DNA of 64,000 nucleotides from Leptolyngbya sp. PCC 7375 (GCF_000316115.1 NZ_JH993797.1:7165961-7229960), one strand, 5' to 3'; shown: positions 34,120-43,098, counted from the first letter of the stretch. A program made the numbers and translations. The notes: generated by a model from the letters alone, not told the origin.

Positions 34120-35916
34120 TTATATTTGGGGCGCAATCACTTTCTCAGGAAATATCTGTAGAAGAGAGTTTTGACGTTGTTCTAACGTCTCAGTATTTGA
34201 CCACCAGAGAGACTCATAGAAGAAAAAGGAAACGCCAGCATAGGCGCGATCGCGCACCGCTGTCACCTGTTCTTGAATCCGCGCCATGGGCACAGGGCGG
34301 CCGCGCAAACCACTGAGTACACCCACCGCTGTTGGAATGTGACGGCGAGCATCCTGAGCAGGATCACGGTTCATTTCCCAAATGAATCGTCCTAAATCAC
34401 TGCGATAAAGTTGCACAATGAGTTCCTCAATGTAGCCTCGATTCACCCAGGTATCCCAATCTTGCAAAAAGTGCTTGTAGGCAAACTCCTGGGGATTAGG
34501 AGACACTGACACAATTGCCTGGGGCTGCCGGGCCTTCACCACTGCAAAGGTACGACCCATAAAATCGGTAATTTTGTTAGCCCGCCAGCGAGTCCACTCT
34601 GGGTCATGGATATCGGCTGGTGGGGCCTGGCCGTTATGTTCTTGTCGATACAGGTTCACGGTGTAGGGATCATAGCCATAGATCGCCGGTAAACCAAAAT
34701 GATCATCCACCTGGAAGCCATCTATGGGGTAATTAGCGGCCAACTCGCTCACCATGTCAATCATAAATTGTTGCACTTCAGGGTGAAACGGATTGAGCCA
34801 AACCCGATTATGGGTACCTTCTGCTTTCACCGTGCTGCCGTCAGCCTTTTGAGTGAGCCAGTCTGGGTGGCTGCGTGCTAAGGCCGAATCAGCTGGAGCC
34901 ATAAACCCGAACTCAAACCAGGGAATAACCCGCAACCCTAAGGGACGAGCCAGGCTGATCAGCTCCAGCAACATGTCGCGATCGCCCTGGGCCGCTTCCA
35001 GGGCTTCATTACGCTCCCCAGTATCATCTACATCCGGGTACAGACCTTGTTGATAGCCAAAGGTCCGTTTGGCCACATCGCTGGGATACAGGGTATATCC
35101 CCAATTCCACACCGTTGGATATACCGTATTAAAGTTGAGATCTGCTAGCCGTTGCAAACTAGTCTCCAGGGCATCTCGCGAAAATAACACCTGGCTATCA
35201 ACATTGGTCATCCACACCCCGCGAATCTCTCTTGCGGGCATGGGTGCATCAGCCATGGTCCCCGGTTGCACTCGATCAGGAACCAACGCCGCCACGGTCT
35301 GATCTGGGCTCGCCGCACACAGCAAATTAGCTGCCATACCATAGGTGGCACTGCGGCTGGGGTAAAAACGTACCTGTTCCCTGGAGGCTCGGGCATAGGA
35401 CTCAGTCGGTATCATCCCTTGGCCTAACGCTGCTGCCACACCTTCACGATTTTCGTAAGCGATGAGGGCACTGTCACGAAATGTGGCGTCTAATAGCTGT
35501 GTGGCCTGGGCTTCATAGGGTAAAGCCGCACCGGTGGTGAGAATGGATAGGGCTTGCGATCGCAAAAGTGCCCGCTGTCCATTAGCCTCATCACCCAGGG
35601 CTGCATCCAGCAGTTGCTCGACCTCGGTATCCCCCTCAAACGTCAGTCCCAAAGACTCATTGGCAGCTGCAAACTTACCTGGAAAAGCTACTAAGACAGC
35701 TGAGGCAAACGTCTGCTGTGACATGAGTTGAAATGACTGGCGTATTGTCTTTACATCCAATATTTGGCGTTGGCTAAGGGTGACGACACAGGGCTGTTGA
35801 CGCCAGTCTGCAGCCCGCACCCCCCCACAGAAACATCCAAACCAAACGCACATAAAAAAACTCAAAATCCCATAGCGCAGGAATTTTGACCGCAAAAAAG
35901 CTCCTCCAAAAGACAT
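34120..35916 (-). CDS. GHL10-type (PF02638) exported glycoside hydrolase-like protein (598 aa)
   Basis: The signal peptide comprises residues 1-36 (LRYGILSFFMCVWFGCFCGG, then VRAADW). Residues ~40-220 form an N-terminal helical region that I do not recognise. The GHL10 TIM-barrel domain begins REIRGVWMTNVDSQVLFS (~228) and continues with YPTVWNWGYTLYPS, VIPWFEFGF, NPFHPEVQQFMIDMV, IDGFQVDDHFGLP and VSPNPQEFAYKHF. The Asp residues in FQVDDHF and the Glu in WFEFG are likely catalytic-site residues by analogy to related barrels. It probably cleaves a cell-surface or exopolysaccharide glycan. It begins 9 bp after the SUI1 gene's stop, so the two are co-transcribed. Confidence 0.88.
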   Translation of the reverse strand: MSFGGAFLRSKFLRYGILSFFMCVWFGCFCGGVRAADWRQQPCVVTLSQRQILDVKTIRQSFQLMSQQTFASAVLVAFPGKFAAANESLGLTFEGDTEVEQLLDAALGDEANGQRALLRSQALSILTTGAALPYEAQATQLLDATFRDSALIAYENREGVAAALGQGMIPTESYARASREQVRFYPSRSATYGMAANLLCAASPDQTVAALVPDRVQPGTMADAPMPAREIRGVWMTNVDSQVLFSRDALETSLQRLADLNFNTVYPTVWNWGYTLYPSDVAKRTFGYQQGLYPDVDDTGERNEALEAAQGDRDMLLELISLARPLGLRVIPWFEFGFMAPADSALARSHPDWLTQKADGSTVKAEGTHNRVWLNPFHPEVQQFMIDMVSELAANYPIDGFQVDDHFGLPAIYGYDPYTVNLYRQEHNGQAPPADIHDPEWTRWRANKITDFMGRTFAVVKARQPQAIVSVSPNPQEFAYKHFLQDWDTWVNRGYIEELIVQLYRSDLGRFIWEMNRDPAQDARRHIPTAVGVLSGLRGRPVPMARIQEQVTAVRDRAYAGVSFFFYESLWWSNTETLEQRQNSLLQIFPEKVIAPQI

Positions 35917-35925
35917 CCGCCTGCT

Positions 35926-36276
35926 TCAGCCTCCGCTGCGCTTGGCACGATAGCCTTTTTCAATGAGCAGTGCCACTAACTTAGGGGCGTGCTCCCCCTG
36001 AATTTCAATGGTATTATCCTTCACTGTTCCGCCAGAGCCGCACTGAGCTTTGAGGGTTTTAGCCAGCTTTGTCAATGTCTCTGGGGAATGTTGAAACCCA
36101 CTAATAATAGTTACTTTCTTGCCTTTACGCCCTTTACCACTCACCTGCACCCGCAGGTCTTGCTCCGCCGGGGGGCGGTCAGGCACTGCCCTTGCCATTG
36201 CCGGGTTTTGACCAAACTCTGAATACACAACCCGGTTTGTTGCCTGATCTGTCTTTTTACCCTTGTGTTTCGCCAT
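35926..36276 (-). CDS. SUI1/eIF1-family translation factor (116 aa)
   Basis: The C-terminal two-thirds is an SUI1 domain: LRVQVSGKGRKGKKVTIISGF, LAKTLKAQCGSGGTVKDNTIEIQG and LLIEKGYRAKRSGG. This matches bacterial YciH-like proteins, which resemble eIF1 and can affect fidelity of translation initiation. The N-terminus is basic and polar (MAKHKGKKTDQATNRVVYSEFG). Length is typical. It is followed at 9 bp by the glycoside hydrolase gene, an operon pairing without an obvious functional reason. Confidence 0.92.
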   Translation of the reverse strand: MAKHKGKKTDQATNRVVYSEFGQNPAMARAVPDRPPAEQDLRVQVSGKGRKGKKVTIISGFQHSPETLTKLAKTLKAQCGSGGTVKDNTIEIQGEHAPKLVALLIEKGYRAKRSGG

Positions 36277-36433
36277 CTAAGGTGCTCCTTTCTACCCAAA
36301 CATTCAACCCAGCCAGACCTAGAGCATACAGCCTAGGCAACATGACTCTAAACTACCCTTCACAAGGGTTGAATCCAAAGGCCCAGGGCCAGCTTTTGCC
36401 CTAATGGTTTACCCATAGTTTGGCGCAGACAAT

Positions 36434-37504
36434 CTAATCCCAGAAGGCTTCCCACGCATTACGTGGTTGATTTGACGTGTCTTGAGAAGTGCCATCAAAG
36501 GTAGGTACTTCTAGAGGTGCAGCCACTGACGTATCCGTTGATGGCAACACCTGGGAACGGTCAGGTACATTGATTGACGGCTGATTACCAAAGGCCCCCG
36601 TTGAGGGCTGAGCTGATGGGAACGGATTGGCACGATCAGCACCTTGGCGTGCACCATTAAACGTTGAAAGTGACGCCGGGGGGGTGTAGCCAGTTGTCCC
36701 TGGCGGTGGAGACATGTTGGGAGTCGTGCGAATAAAGGACCGATCAAGGCCATTCAAACTACCAGGCACCACGCCCGTATCCACCTGTCCAAAGGAAAAT
36801 GTTGGTGTATCGACATTGCCCTGCTCTGTAGCTGCCGCAGCATCACTCGCAGGTAAAACAGGCAGACCTCTGGAATCTACCTCAGGGATCTGAGCAGATG
36901 TGGTTGCAGCTTCCTGTTCCGCCTCTTGTCGAGCCAAGGCGTCAGCTAAGGCACTGGGAGCTAAAACAGTGGTGGGTTGATTAGCGTCAGGCTGTGATGT
37001 CAAAACAGATTCAGAAGGACGCTGTACCGGTATCGCCCCTTCCCTTTTGTCCGACTGAGTATTAGAGCCCCTGGCCCGAGTTCCAAGGAAACTGTATTCG
37101 TCAATGTAGCGAGTTAAACGCTCCACACCTGTCTCACTAGGTACGCCGCTAGCATTACCCAACGCCTCATTCAGAGATGCTGCAGCGCTGAGCTCACCAC
37201 CAGACGTCAAGGCAGATACATCTGAATCTAGCTGGGCCAGCAGCAATTCTATATTGTCCAATTCCGCAGCTACGGCCTGTTCCTCAGGAGTCAGAGACTC
37301 TAGCAGCACATCACTAGAAGTGGAATCACCGGAACTACCTAACCCCGTAGAACCAATTTGCCATGGTAACTGGCCTGGGTTTTGACGATACTCCCAGGCA
37401 TATGCACCCACAACTCCGGTCACTAGAATGCCAAGCCAAAGCCATGGATTTAAGAGGACCTGTAAGCGAGATGGGAAGTATCGAACAGATGGAGGTAATC
37501 GCAT
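36434..37504 (-). CDS. Hypothetical single-span protein with low-complexity exterior (356 aa)
   Basis: I do not recognise a family. A short basic N-terminus (MRLPPSVRYFPSRLQ) and one hydrophobic span (NPWLWLGILVTGVVGAYAW, residues ~19-37) anchor it in the membrane. A helical segment follows (EEQAVAAELDNIELLLAQLDSDV), then a helical stretch with QEAEQEAATTS. The C-terminal half is rich in Ser, Thr, Pro, Gly and Asn (SPPPGTTGYTPPAS). Such a tail is probably disordered and periplasmic. It has no close partner genes. Confidence 0.72.
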   Translation of the reverse strand: MRLPPSVRYFPSRLQVLLNPWLWLGILVTGVVGAYAWEYRQNPGQLPWQIGSTGLGSSGDSTSSDVLLESLTPEEQAVAAELDNIELLLAQLDSDVSALTSGGELSAAASLNEALGNASGVPSETGVERLTRYIDEYSFLGTRARGSNTQSDKREGAIPVQRPSESVLTSQPDANQPTTVLAPSALADALARQEAEQEAATTSAQIPEVDSRGLPVLPASDAAAATEQGNVDTPTFSFGQVDTGVVPGSLNGLDRSFIRTTPNMSPPPGTTGYTPPASLSTFNGARQGADRANPFPSAQPSTGAFGNQPSINVPDRSQVLPSTDTSVAAPLEVPTFDGTSQDTSNQPRNAWEAFWD

Positions 37505-38167
37505 AAGTCAATGACCCCAATAACGATGGTAATCGTGTGGGCAGCTAAAAAATCAGCAAACAATGAACTAGGAACACAGACGCTCTAAAGAGATTTAGTA
37601 TCCACCTCTATGCTGGCACGTATCAAAAAATCTTGCCTTTAGAAACGTAACGATAGCTTCAGTGGCACAAGCACAAAAAGTTAGCTTGTAAAAGATTAAA
37701 GGTTAGCTTGTAAAAGATTATATGTCATGGGAAAAATTCCCCGTGAATATTACAGGGTTTATTGGGGTCACTGTGGCGCTTCTATAAAGCAGGAGTATAC
37801 TGGGGCAGGGATCCATTTGGATGTTCTAGCAAGCTCCCTTCGGGACGGAAAAAGTAGTTAGCTAAATTGCTCAAGCTGATTACAAAGACGGTGAGTGGCA
37901 TTTATTGGCTACTTTATTTCTCTGAACTCAACTCCGGAGTAGTGTTTTGATATGGGGTCACACAGGATGTCTTAATCGACACCGAGGAAGCCTTTATCAC
38001 AATTAAATTTGCTAAAACTCCAAATATTCAAAGATTCTGTTAAGCGTTCCGGCGTTCCGACGGTCTTGTCCTGATTGTTTTAAGATTAGAGCGCGCCAGG
38101 GTTAGCATCTCTTTTATCTTCAGCAAAGCCTACAGATTATTCCATTGGCGGTTTGGTAGAACATGTA
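37505..38167. other. Intergenic region with a short tandem repeat
   Basis: About 660 bp between divergent hypothetical genes. The only distinct feature is a 19-bp unit present twice (37680-37698 and 37702-37720, GTTAGCTTGTAAAAGATTA). No gene or RNA structure was recognised. Confidence 0.5.
37680..37720. repeat. Tandem 19-bp repeat, two copies
   Basis: GTTAGCTTGTAAAAGATTA occurs at 37680-37698 and 37702-37720 (period 22) and is identical in both copies. Confidence 0.85.
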
Positions 38168-38839
38168 ATGTCTACTTCTAGAGTCCCCAAGCTCCCACCC
38201 ACAGACAATGGCGAAACTAATAGTGTTCGCTATGAGGTGAATCCGGCTATTGCCCTTAATACTTTGACCGATATCTACAAGCAGGTCCAGAAGTATCAGA
38301 TACAACTAAGACAGCTAGTCAATAAAATTCATCAGGTCTATGCAGAAGGGCCTGTGGTATCCGGCTGGTTGGCCTCGGAAGCCAGCTTAAATGCGGCAGT
38401 TGAATACTCAAGTCGTTCTGAGCATGCTCAAACCTGCTATGCAAGGGATCACGCTATCTCATCCCGCTCCTTAGAGGCCATGGATGTTGCTTTGTTTCGC
38501 CATGGCGATGCGGATGATTTGATGAACTATCTGTCAGCTTTAGAAAGTGCCATGTTAGAAAATGGCGCAGTGGCTAACGCAAACACATCCTTGGCTACAG
38601 AATCTCCCTCCAGTTCATTGGCTAACGGCAATCTTAGCCAGTATTATCTATGTCGGCTGAACAGTAGCGGGCAAATTCAAACAGAACAATGCCCCCCCGA
38701 TCAAGTGCCGGTGTTGAGTATGGCCATTGCTCGCTATCGACGGCTCAACCAGTTGATCAAGCAGAAGCAAGCCATTGAAACAAAATTGCAGGTCATTGTG
38801 GAGATTTTAGGGAATATACAAACGGTATTGGCAGATTAA
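38168..38839 (+). CDS. Hypothetical cytoplasmic protein (223 aa)
   Basis: No family recognised. The ATG at 38168 is preferred over a TTG at 38153. The N-terminal part is helical (TLTDIYKQVQKYQIQLRQLVNKIHQVY), then WLASEASLNAAVEYSSRSEHAQTCY. The C-terminal part has a Cys-containing segment (YYLCRLNSSGQIQTEQCPPDQVP) and a final helical stretch (RYRRLNQLIKQKQAIETKLQVIVEIL). The two ends look able to form a coiled coil. No signal peptide or membrane helix is present. The base use resembles the neighbours, so it appears to be an ordinary resident gene. Confidence 0.7.
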   Translation: MSTSRVPKLPPTDNGETNSVRYEVNPAIALNTLTDIYKQVQKYQIQLRQLVNKIHQVYAEGPVVSGWLASEASLNAAVEYSSRSEHAQTCYARDHAISSRSLEAMDVALFRHGDADDLMNYLSALESAMLENGAVANANTSLATESPSSSLANGNLSQYYLCRLNSSGQIQTEQCPPDQVPVLSMAIARYRRLNQLIKQKQAIETKLQVIVEILGNIQTVLAD

Positions 38840-38854
38840 TACCAACCAATGTCA

Positions 38855-38884
38855 TGTAGGGGTGTTCCATGGAACACTCCTACA
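38855..38884. terminator. 30-bp palindromic hairpin between convergent genes
   Basis: A 15-bp arm starting TGTAGGGGTGTTCCA is followed by its near-perfect complement with one G-T pair. It lies 15 bp after one stop codon and 13 bp before the other. I recall similar palindromes (GTAGGGGxGTTCCATGGAAC) as dispersed repeats in cyanobacteria. It could serve as a two-way terminator. Confidence 0.6.
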
Positions 38885-38897
38885 CGACGTTTGAAAA

Positions 38898-39392
38898 TCA
38901 CCAACCCCAGGTATTAGCTTCGCCCTTAAAAGGGCCGACAATATCTGAGGTAATCCAACCGCCGTAAAAATCCCCAGCCTGGGCTTGAACTTGCTCGTTA
39001 TCGACGTAGCAAGCGTCCATGGTGCTTGGGTAAAAGGCCACGTAGTTAGCCATTGACTTGAATCGCTCCGTCGGGGTGGGATAGTACCAAGCCACCCGCT
39101 CCGCTATTTGTTCACCAACGGTGAGCGAGTAATAGTGGGCGCGTCCTTTCCATTCACAAAACGAGGTGCCAGACGCCCCGGTCAAATATTCCATGGCAAT
39201 ATCAGCAGGAGGAATATAGTAGACCGGTGGGTGACTGGTTTCTAACACTCGTTTTGTCTGATTACTTTCAGCAATTACCTGATCATTGAAGACAATTTTA
39301 ATGTGCTTGGGGCTATCCACTAACGCAGGCGGACGTGGATAGTCCCAAACAGATTCCTGGCCTGGACCAGGTGGAATACGTCGAGAAAGCAT
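38898..39392 (-). CDS. DUF427-domain protein (164 aa)
   Basis: The protein carries a DUF427 (PF04248) beta-tent domain: IKIVFNDQVIAES, VLETSHPPVYYIPPADIAMEYL, SFCEWKGRAHYYSLTVG, ERVAWYYPTPTERF and YVAFYPSTMDACYVDNEQV. These include the characteristic PPVYYIP and CEWKG motifs. The biochemical function of the family is not established. Its start is 16 bp from the orthocaspase stop, and both genes are on the minus strand, so the two are probably translated from one message. Confidence 0.9.
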   Translation of the reverse strand: MLSRRIPPGPGQESVWDYPRPPALVDSPKHIKIVFNDQVIAESNQTKRVLETSHPPVYYIPPADIAMEYLTGASGTSFCEWKGRAHYYSLTVGEQIAERVAWYYPTPTERFKSMANYVAFYPSTMDACYVDNEQVQAQAGDFYGGWITSDIVGPFKGEANTWGW

Positions 39393-39408
39393 TTGTATGT
39401 AGAGTCTC

Positions 39409-41667
39409 CTATTCGCCTGTCCAGCGTCGAATTTCGGCTTGGGCTTGGTCGTAATTTTCAGTGCCCTCGGGGATCAGCTCTGCGGCCTCAATGGCACTAA
39501 AAAATAGGCCTTGGTCAGCGCGGGTTTGGGCAATGGTCAACATTTTGCCTGTCCAGTCGCCAATCAACCTTTGGGCATCGGCATACTCAACCGACAGCTC
39601 TTCTGGGATTTCCTGAAGCTTCAAAATGCCGTTTTGATACGTGCTTGCCTGACCTATGCGTGGAATAGATTGGGCTTCGCGAATTAGGGCGCGGGCATCC
39701 GCACGTTTTTCCCATAGGCTAATGCGTTCCTGAGCCTCTTGATAAATATCGGCAGGCTCACTGGGAATCAGCTTTGCTGCGTCAATGGCAGCCTGGAGTT
39801 CAGCCTCAGCAGCACGACCTTCAGCCAGGTCGAGGATAACTTGACTCCAGCGTTGGATGTCAGCCTGGGCCTCAGCATAGTTGGGATCGCCTGGACGAAT
39901 TTGGCGGGCGGTTGCGATCGCACTTGCAAACCGAGATGCTTGACTTGGGCGCAGTGACCGACGTGCCTCTGCTAAAATTGCCGCCGTATCGGCACCATCG
40001 TCAGACCCATCACCGGTCGTATTACCAGCCGCAGGTACAGTATTGGGCGCAGCAGCCGTCGGTGTCTCAGTCTCTGCCGTATCATCGGGCACATCCGCTG
40101 TATCCCCGGCATCCGGGGCGTCTACCTCTAGCCCAGTATCCCCTGCCTCTGCATCGGTGGTCGCCTCTGGGTCGTCAGGGGAGACCGCATCTGGGTCGTC
40201 AGACGTTTCGGCCTCTGGGTCCGCTGTAGCCTCAGCGTCAGGAGTGTCAGCAGCATCGGGCTCATCAGGAACCTCAGTGCCATCAGGGATACCCACTGAA
40301 GGATCGGCATCCGGATCATCCGGCAACGCTCCGTCCGGAGCATCAGCCCCCTCCGGATCCATCCCGATGCGGGCCAACCATTCCGGCGGCACCCGATCTT
40401 GCAGCGTACTTTGCACCAACGGCTGATTACGAAATAGCACCGCCGTCAATAGCAACAGTGCCCCCAGCACACCTAAGGCACCCAGGCAGCCTCCCGTGCG
40501 GTTCTTAGCAGGTGGATCCTCGGGCAGATTATCCACCGTTGTGCTGCCATAGATATCGCCCTGATCATCGGTGTCGGTATCCAGCGAAAACGGCTCCCGT
40601 GGTGGCTCCTCCGGTAGTTCATCTTCCAGTACAAACTCCGGTACAGGCTCTGGGATGAGATCGCCATCGTCACCCGCATCTGGATTGTCGGGAACAAGAC
40701 CCGCATCCATGGCTCCAGCATCTATGGCTGACGTTTCAGGAATTAAAGGCGGTTCTTCCGGGATGTATTCTGGTGTGTCTATGGGTGCGATCGCATCCTC
40801 TGTAACCTCATCTGTAAATTCATCTGTAAATTCATCGTTTGCGATCGCATTCGGAGCCTCCACCATCGCCGCCAACCCTGCTGCTCCAGCAACAGCCGTA
40901 GACTCCACTGACTGAGCCGCAGTTGTTTCCCGTTGATGCCAAAGCAACTGAAACTTTTGTTCTTCAGGGAGTATCACCACCGGATTTTGAATGGGCCGCC
41001 AATGATGTTCACACAGCTCAGGAATCCGTTCGACCAAATAGCGCTCCAGGTGACTGAGGGTGGCACAACCGTCGTAGCGCAGGCCCTCTAATAGTGCTGC
41101 CGTAAACAACCCATGGCGCACCGCCAATGTCTCATGGGAAAACTCGTTGGGCTGACAGGACAAAATTAAGGGAATTCGAGCCTTTTGAGCCAACTTAGCC
41201 ACCTGTTCACCAATGGCTTGACCCGCTAGCGCACTCTGACTACGGTTCATATCCAGCACCATCATGATGTTGTCAGTCGGTGCTTGTTTGAGATATTGCA
41301 CCACATCCTGTAGCGCAATTCCAGTTTGTTTCACCTGGGCCGGATCACCATCCACAGGCATCAGATAGTCTTTGTTATCAGCTTGAGCCCCATAGCCACT
41401 GAAATAAAACCAAAGGGTGTCATCCGGTTGCACCCGGCCTTGGCAAATGGTCTCTAACCAATCATGAATAGCCACCCGGTCAGGGACAACCGCTTCCTGT
41501 TCCGTCGAGGTGGACAAATCACTCAGCAAAATGCAATTTTCCGGCGCAAAACCAGCATCTTCAATCAGGTATCTGCGAATACCCACCGCATCATTTTGAG
41601 CTTGCATCAGCGGCTGAAACCCCTGATACTGATTGATTCCAATAATAATTGCCCAGCAATTCGACAT
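39409..41667 (-). CDS. Orthocaspase-like protein with substituted catalytic residues (752 aa)
   Basis: The N-terminal p20-like domain (residues 1-~240) follows the metacaspase/caspase C14 pattern: WAIIIGINQYQG, AQNDAVGIRRYLIEDAGF, DDTLWFYFSGYGAQ and MMVLDMNRSQ. The usual catalytic His in SGHG is Tyr92 and the Cys of DxCHS is Asn141, so it should be inactive as a cysteine protease. A very acidic linker (~270-400, rich in Asp, Glu and Pro) leads to one membrane span (~397-420, CLGALGVLGALLLLTAVLF). A second Asp/Pro-rich acidic linker follows. The C-terminal ~170 residues hold repeated helical units (ARSLRPSQASRFASAI, AIDAAKLIPSEP, AIEAAELIPEG) separated by GDPNYAEAQ-like turns. It is probably a membrane scaffold or sensor. 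Confidence 0.85.
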   Translation of the reverse strand: MSNCWAIIIGINQYQGFQPLMQAQNDAVGIRRYLIEDAGFAPENCILLSDLSTSTEQEAVVPDRVAIHDWLETICQGRVQPDDTLWFYFSGYGAQADNKDYLMPVDGDPAQVKQTGIALQDVVQYLKQAPTDNIMMVLDMNRSQSALAGQAIGEQVAKLAQKARIPLILSCQPNEFSHETLAVRHGLFTAALLEGLRYDGCATLSHLERYLVERIPELCEHHWRPIQNPVVILPEEQKFQLLWHQRETTAAQSVESTAVAGAAGLAAMVEAPNAIANDEFTDEFTDEVTEDAIAPIDTPEYIPEEPPLIPETSAIDAGAMDAGLVPDNPDAGDDGDLIPEPVPEFVLEDELPEEPPREPFSLDTDTDDQGDIYGSTTVDNLPEDPPAKNRTGGCLGALGVLGALLLLTAVLFRNQPLVQSTLQDRVPPEWLARIGMDPEGADAPDGALPDDPDADPSVGIPDGTEVPDEPDAADTPDAEATADPEAETSDDPDAVSPDDPEATTDAEAGDTGLEVDAPDAGDTADVPDDTAETETPTAAAPNTVPAAGNTTGDGSDDGADTAAILAEARRSLRPSQASRFASAIATARQIRPGDPNYAEAQADIQRWSQVILDLAEGRAAEAELQAAIDAAKLIPSEPADIYQEAQERISLWEKRADARALIREAQSIPRIGQASTYQNGILKLQEIPEELSVEYADAQRLIGDWTGKMLTIAQTRADQGLFFSAIEAAELIPEGTENYDQAQAEIRRWTGE
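40807..40839 (-). repeat. Short in-frame repeat in the acidic linker
   Basis: The 12-base unit TCTGTAAATTCA occurs in tandem and encodes DEFTDEFTDEVTEDA in the acidic linker of the orthocaspase-like protein. Confidence 0.6.
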
Positions 41668-42000
41668 CAGAGGCCACCAAATACAGATTGGACGTTGAAG
41701 GGAACAGAAGCTTTCAGCGCCATATATTACTGCAAGTTGAGCCGTTTGCGTTGGGATCCGGCATCAACTTATAGATCAATCACTGAATTACTTGCTTATC
41801 CAGTCAAAATTGTGGCCTGCACAGCTTTGCTATTCTTGTTCATTCAAGCTACAAAAGTGGGAAAGTTTGACGATAGTCTTACTTAGCTGTCATATCGGAG
41901 TAAACCCTTGAGTTTTCCCGAAACCGCAATTCTGCACATGAACGCAGTTTATATTACAGTTCTACCCGGACGGCATTACTCCTAGCATTTGTTAATCTAC
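41668..42000. other. Divergent intergenic region upstream of the orthocaspase gene
   Basis: 333 bp between the orthocaspase start and the 155-aa gene. A plus-strand frame (41464-41886) covers part of it but overlaps the caspase gene and has no motif. Nothing else is supported. Confidence 0.4.
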
Positions 42001-42468
42001 ATGTCTACGACATCCCTCTACCGACCCTATTCCAGACGGCGACGCCAGCGCACCCTAGCGCAACGCCTCAGCGCCTCATGTGCCCCCCTTGGGTTAGCGG
42101 TCTTACTGGGGACCTCTGGAGCTTTGTGGCTAACCGAAGCTTTGATCATGCCTAAGGCCTCCTATGCCTATACGTCTCGGTTAAATTTATTTTTGACATT
42201 GGAAGACGGTGAACCTTACAGCAGCCTGGTAACGCGGGCGAATATGGCAGCTCGGGCAGGCGCACAGCGTAGTTTTGACCAAGATTTGCTAATCACGGAA
42301 GTCATGATTAGTGTGACTGCGGAAAATAGCGACGGTATTGCTGTGCCTATTCTTAACTTACGGGTCAGCCGTCAGGAGTGGGGTCAGCAGCCGATGACTG
42401 AATATTGGGCGACATATTTTCGGGGGGCTCAGACGTTACTTGAGTCTTCGTCAGAATCGTCGTTTTAG
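42001..42468 (+). CDS. Hypothetical membrane-anchored or exported protein (155 aa)
   Basis: ATG 42001 is preferred to the TTG at 41989. The N-terminus is strongly basic (YRPYSRRRRQRTLAQRL), followed by a hydrophobic segment (APLGLAVLLGTSGALWLTEALIM) that could be a signal anchor. The outer part has LEDGEPYSSLVTRANMAARAGAQRSF, LITEVMISVTAENSDGIAVPILNLRVSRQEW and an acidic-serine end. No family recognised. It precedes the intergenic repeat and rpmF. Confidence 0.7.
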   Translation: MSTTSLYRPYSRRRRQRTLAQRLSASCAPLGLAVLLGTSGALWLTEALIMPKASYAYTSRLNLFLTLEDGEPYSSLVTRANMAARAGAQRSFDQDLLITEVMISVTAENSDGIAVPILNLRVSRQEWGQQPMTEYWATYFRGAQTLLESSSESSF

Positions 42469-42556
42469 GGAATTGGGTGCTCCCCGTTTGGCTTCGGCTT
42501 CGCTCAGCCTACGGTTAATAATTTCCAATCAAGTTTTTAAATGAAGTCAAGGGTTA

Positions 42557-42632
42557 CCTAGGCCCCCAAACCCCCAATTTTTGGAGCTTTGAGTTTTCTT
42601 TACCCCAAACTTGGGGGCTAAGAGGGGCCTGG
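42557..42632. repeat. Imperfect intergenic inverted repeat (CCCCCAAAC type)
   Basis: Arms beginning CCTAGGCCCCCAAA and ending TTGGGGGCTAAGAGG/CCTGG are imperfect inverted repeats with a ~30-nt interior that again contains CCCCCAA and TTGG. It looks like a member of the CCCCAAA-rich dispersed repeats common in cyanobacteria. Function unknown. Confidence 0.5.
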
Positions 42633-42719
42633 ATAACGGTTAGCTGATTTGACAAGACCTGTACTATTAGCTCAAGTTTGGTCTATTATCAATAGGTTGT
42701 CTAATTTTCCAACAGGTCC

Positions 42720-42899
42720 ATGGCGGTTCCTAAGAAGAAACGCTCCAAGTCTAAGCGCAACATGCACCGCGCTGTTTGGAAGCGTAAAGCAGAATTACAG
42801 GCTCAGCGGGCTTTGAGCCTTGGTAAGTCGGTATTGACTAATCGATCCAATAGTTTTGAGTATCCTCAAGATGATGAGGATGAGGACGACGACGAGTAA
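42720..42899 (+). CDS. rpmF: 50S ribosomal protein L32 (59 aa)
   Basis: ATG 42720 begins [20 protein letters not shown], the conserved start of bacterial/plastid L32. It continues [26 protein letters not shown] and ends in an acidic tail ([13 protein letters not shown]). Stop TAA 42897-42899. Length 59 aa agrees with cyanobacterial L32, whose extended acidic tail I recall as usual. It lacks the zinc-binding cysteines of other L32 versions. It is followed by a strong terminator. Confidence 0.96.
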   Translation: MAVPKKKRSKSKRNMHRAVWKRKAELQAQRALSLGKSVLTNRSNSFEYPQDDEDEDDDE

Positions 42900-42924
42900 G
42901 GTTACGGACGTCTTTTGGATAAAA

Positions 42925-42967
42925 GCAGCGGGTGGGGTTCTGAGGGGCTTCACCCGCTGCTTTTTTT
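42925..42967 (+). terminator. Terminator of rpmF
   Basis: GCAGCGGGTG (42925-42934) pairs with CACCCGCTGC (42951-42960), followed by seven T (42961-42967). It is 25 bp after the rpmF stop codon. Confidence 0.92.
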
Positions 42968-43021
42968 GCGCATTACGGCAAGCCTCGTCAGGTGATACAA
43001 ACACTATTCATGCAAAATAAC

Positions 43022-43052
43022 TATGACGGTGGGCCACGACGGTGGGCCACAA
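43022..43052. repeat. Tandem 14-bp duplication
   Basis: GACGGTGGGCCAC is present twice in direct succession between rpmF and the antiporter gene (about 43024-43050). It may be a promoter-spacing duplication; no function shown. Confidence 0.7.
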
Positions 43053-43098
43053 GTCCACTATACCTATGTTGCTTCTTGCTTTCCTCTAGGCCCATCAT

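Noticed and set aside
40043-40426. 127-codon plus-strand Ser/Gly-rich frame opposite the acidic linker of the orthocaspase gene
   Set aside because: Antisense of an Asp/Pro-rich stretch; composition is a shadow effect.
41464-41886. 140-codon plus frame over the orthocaspase start and upstream region
   Set aside because: Mostly antisense to the caspase-like domain, whose frame is well supported.
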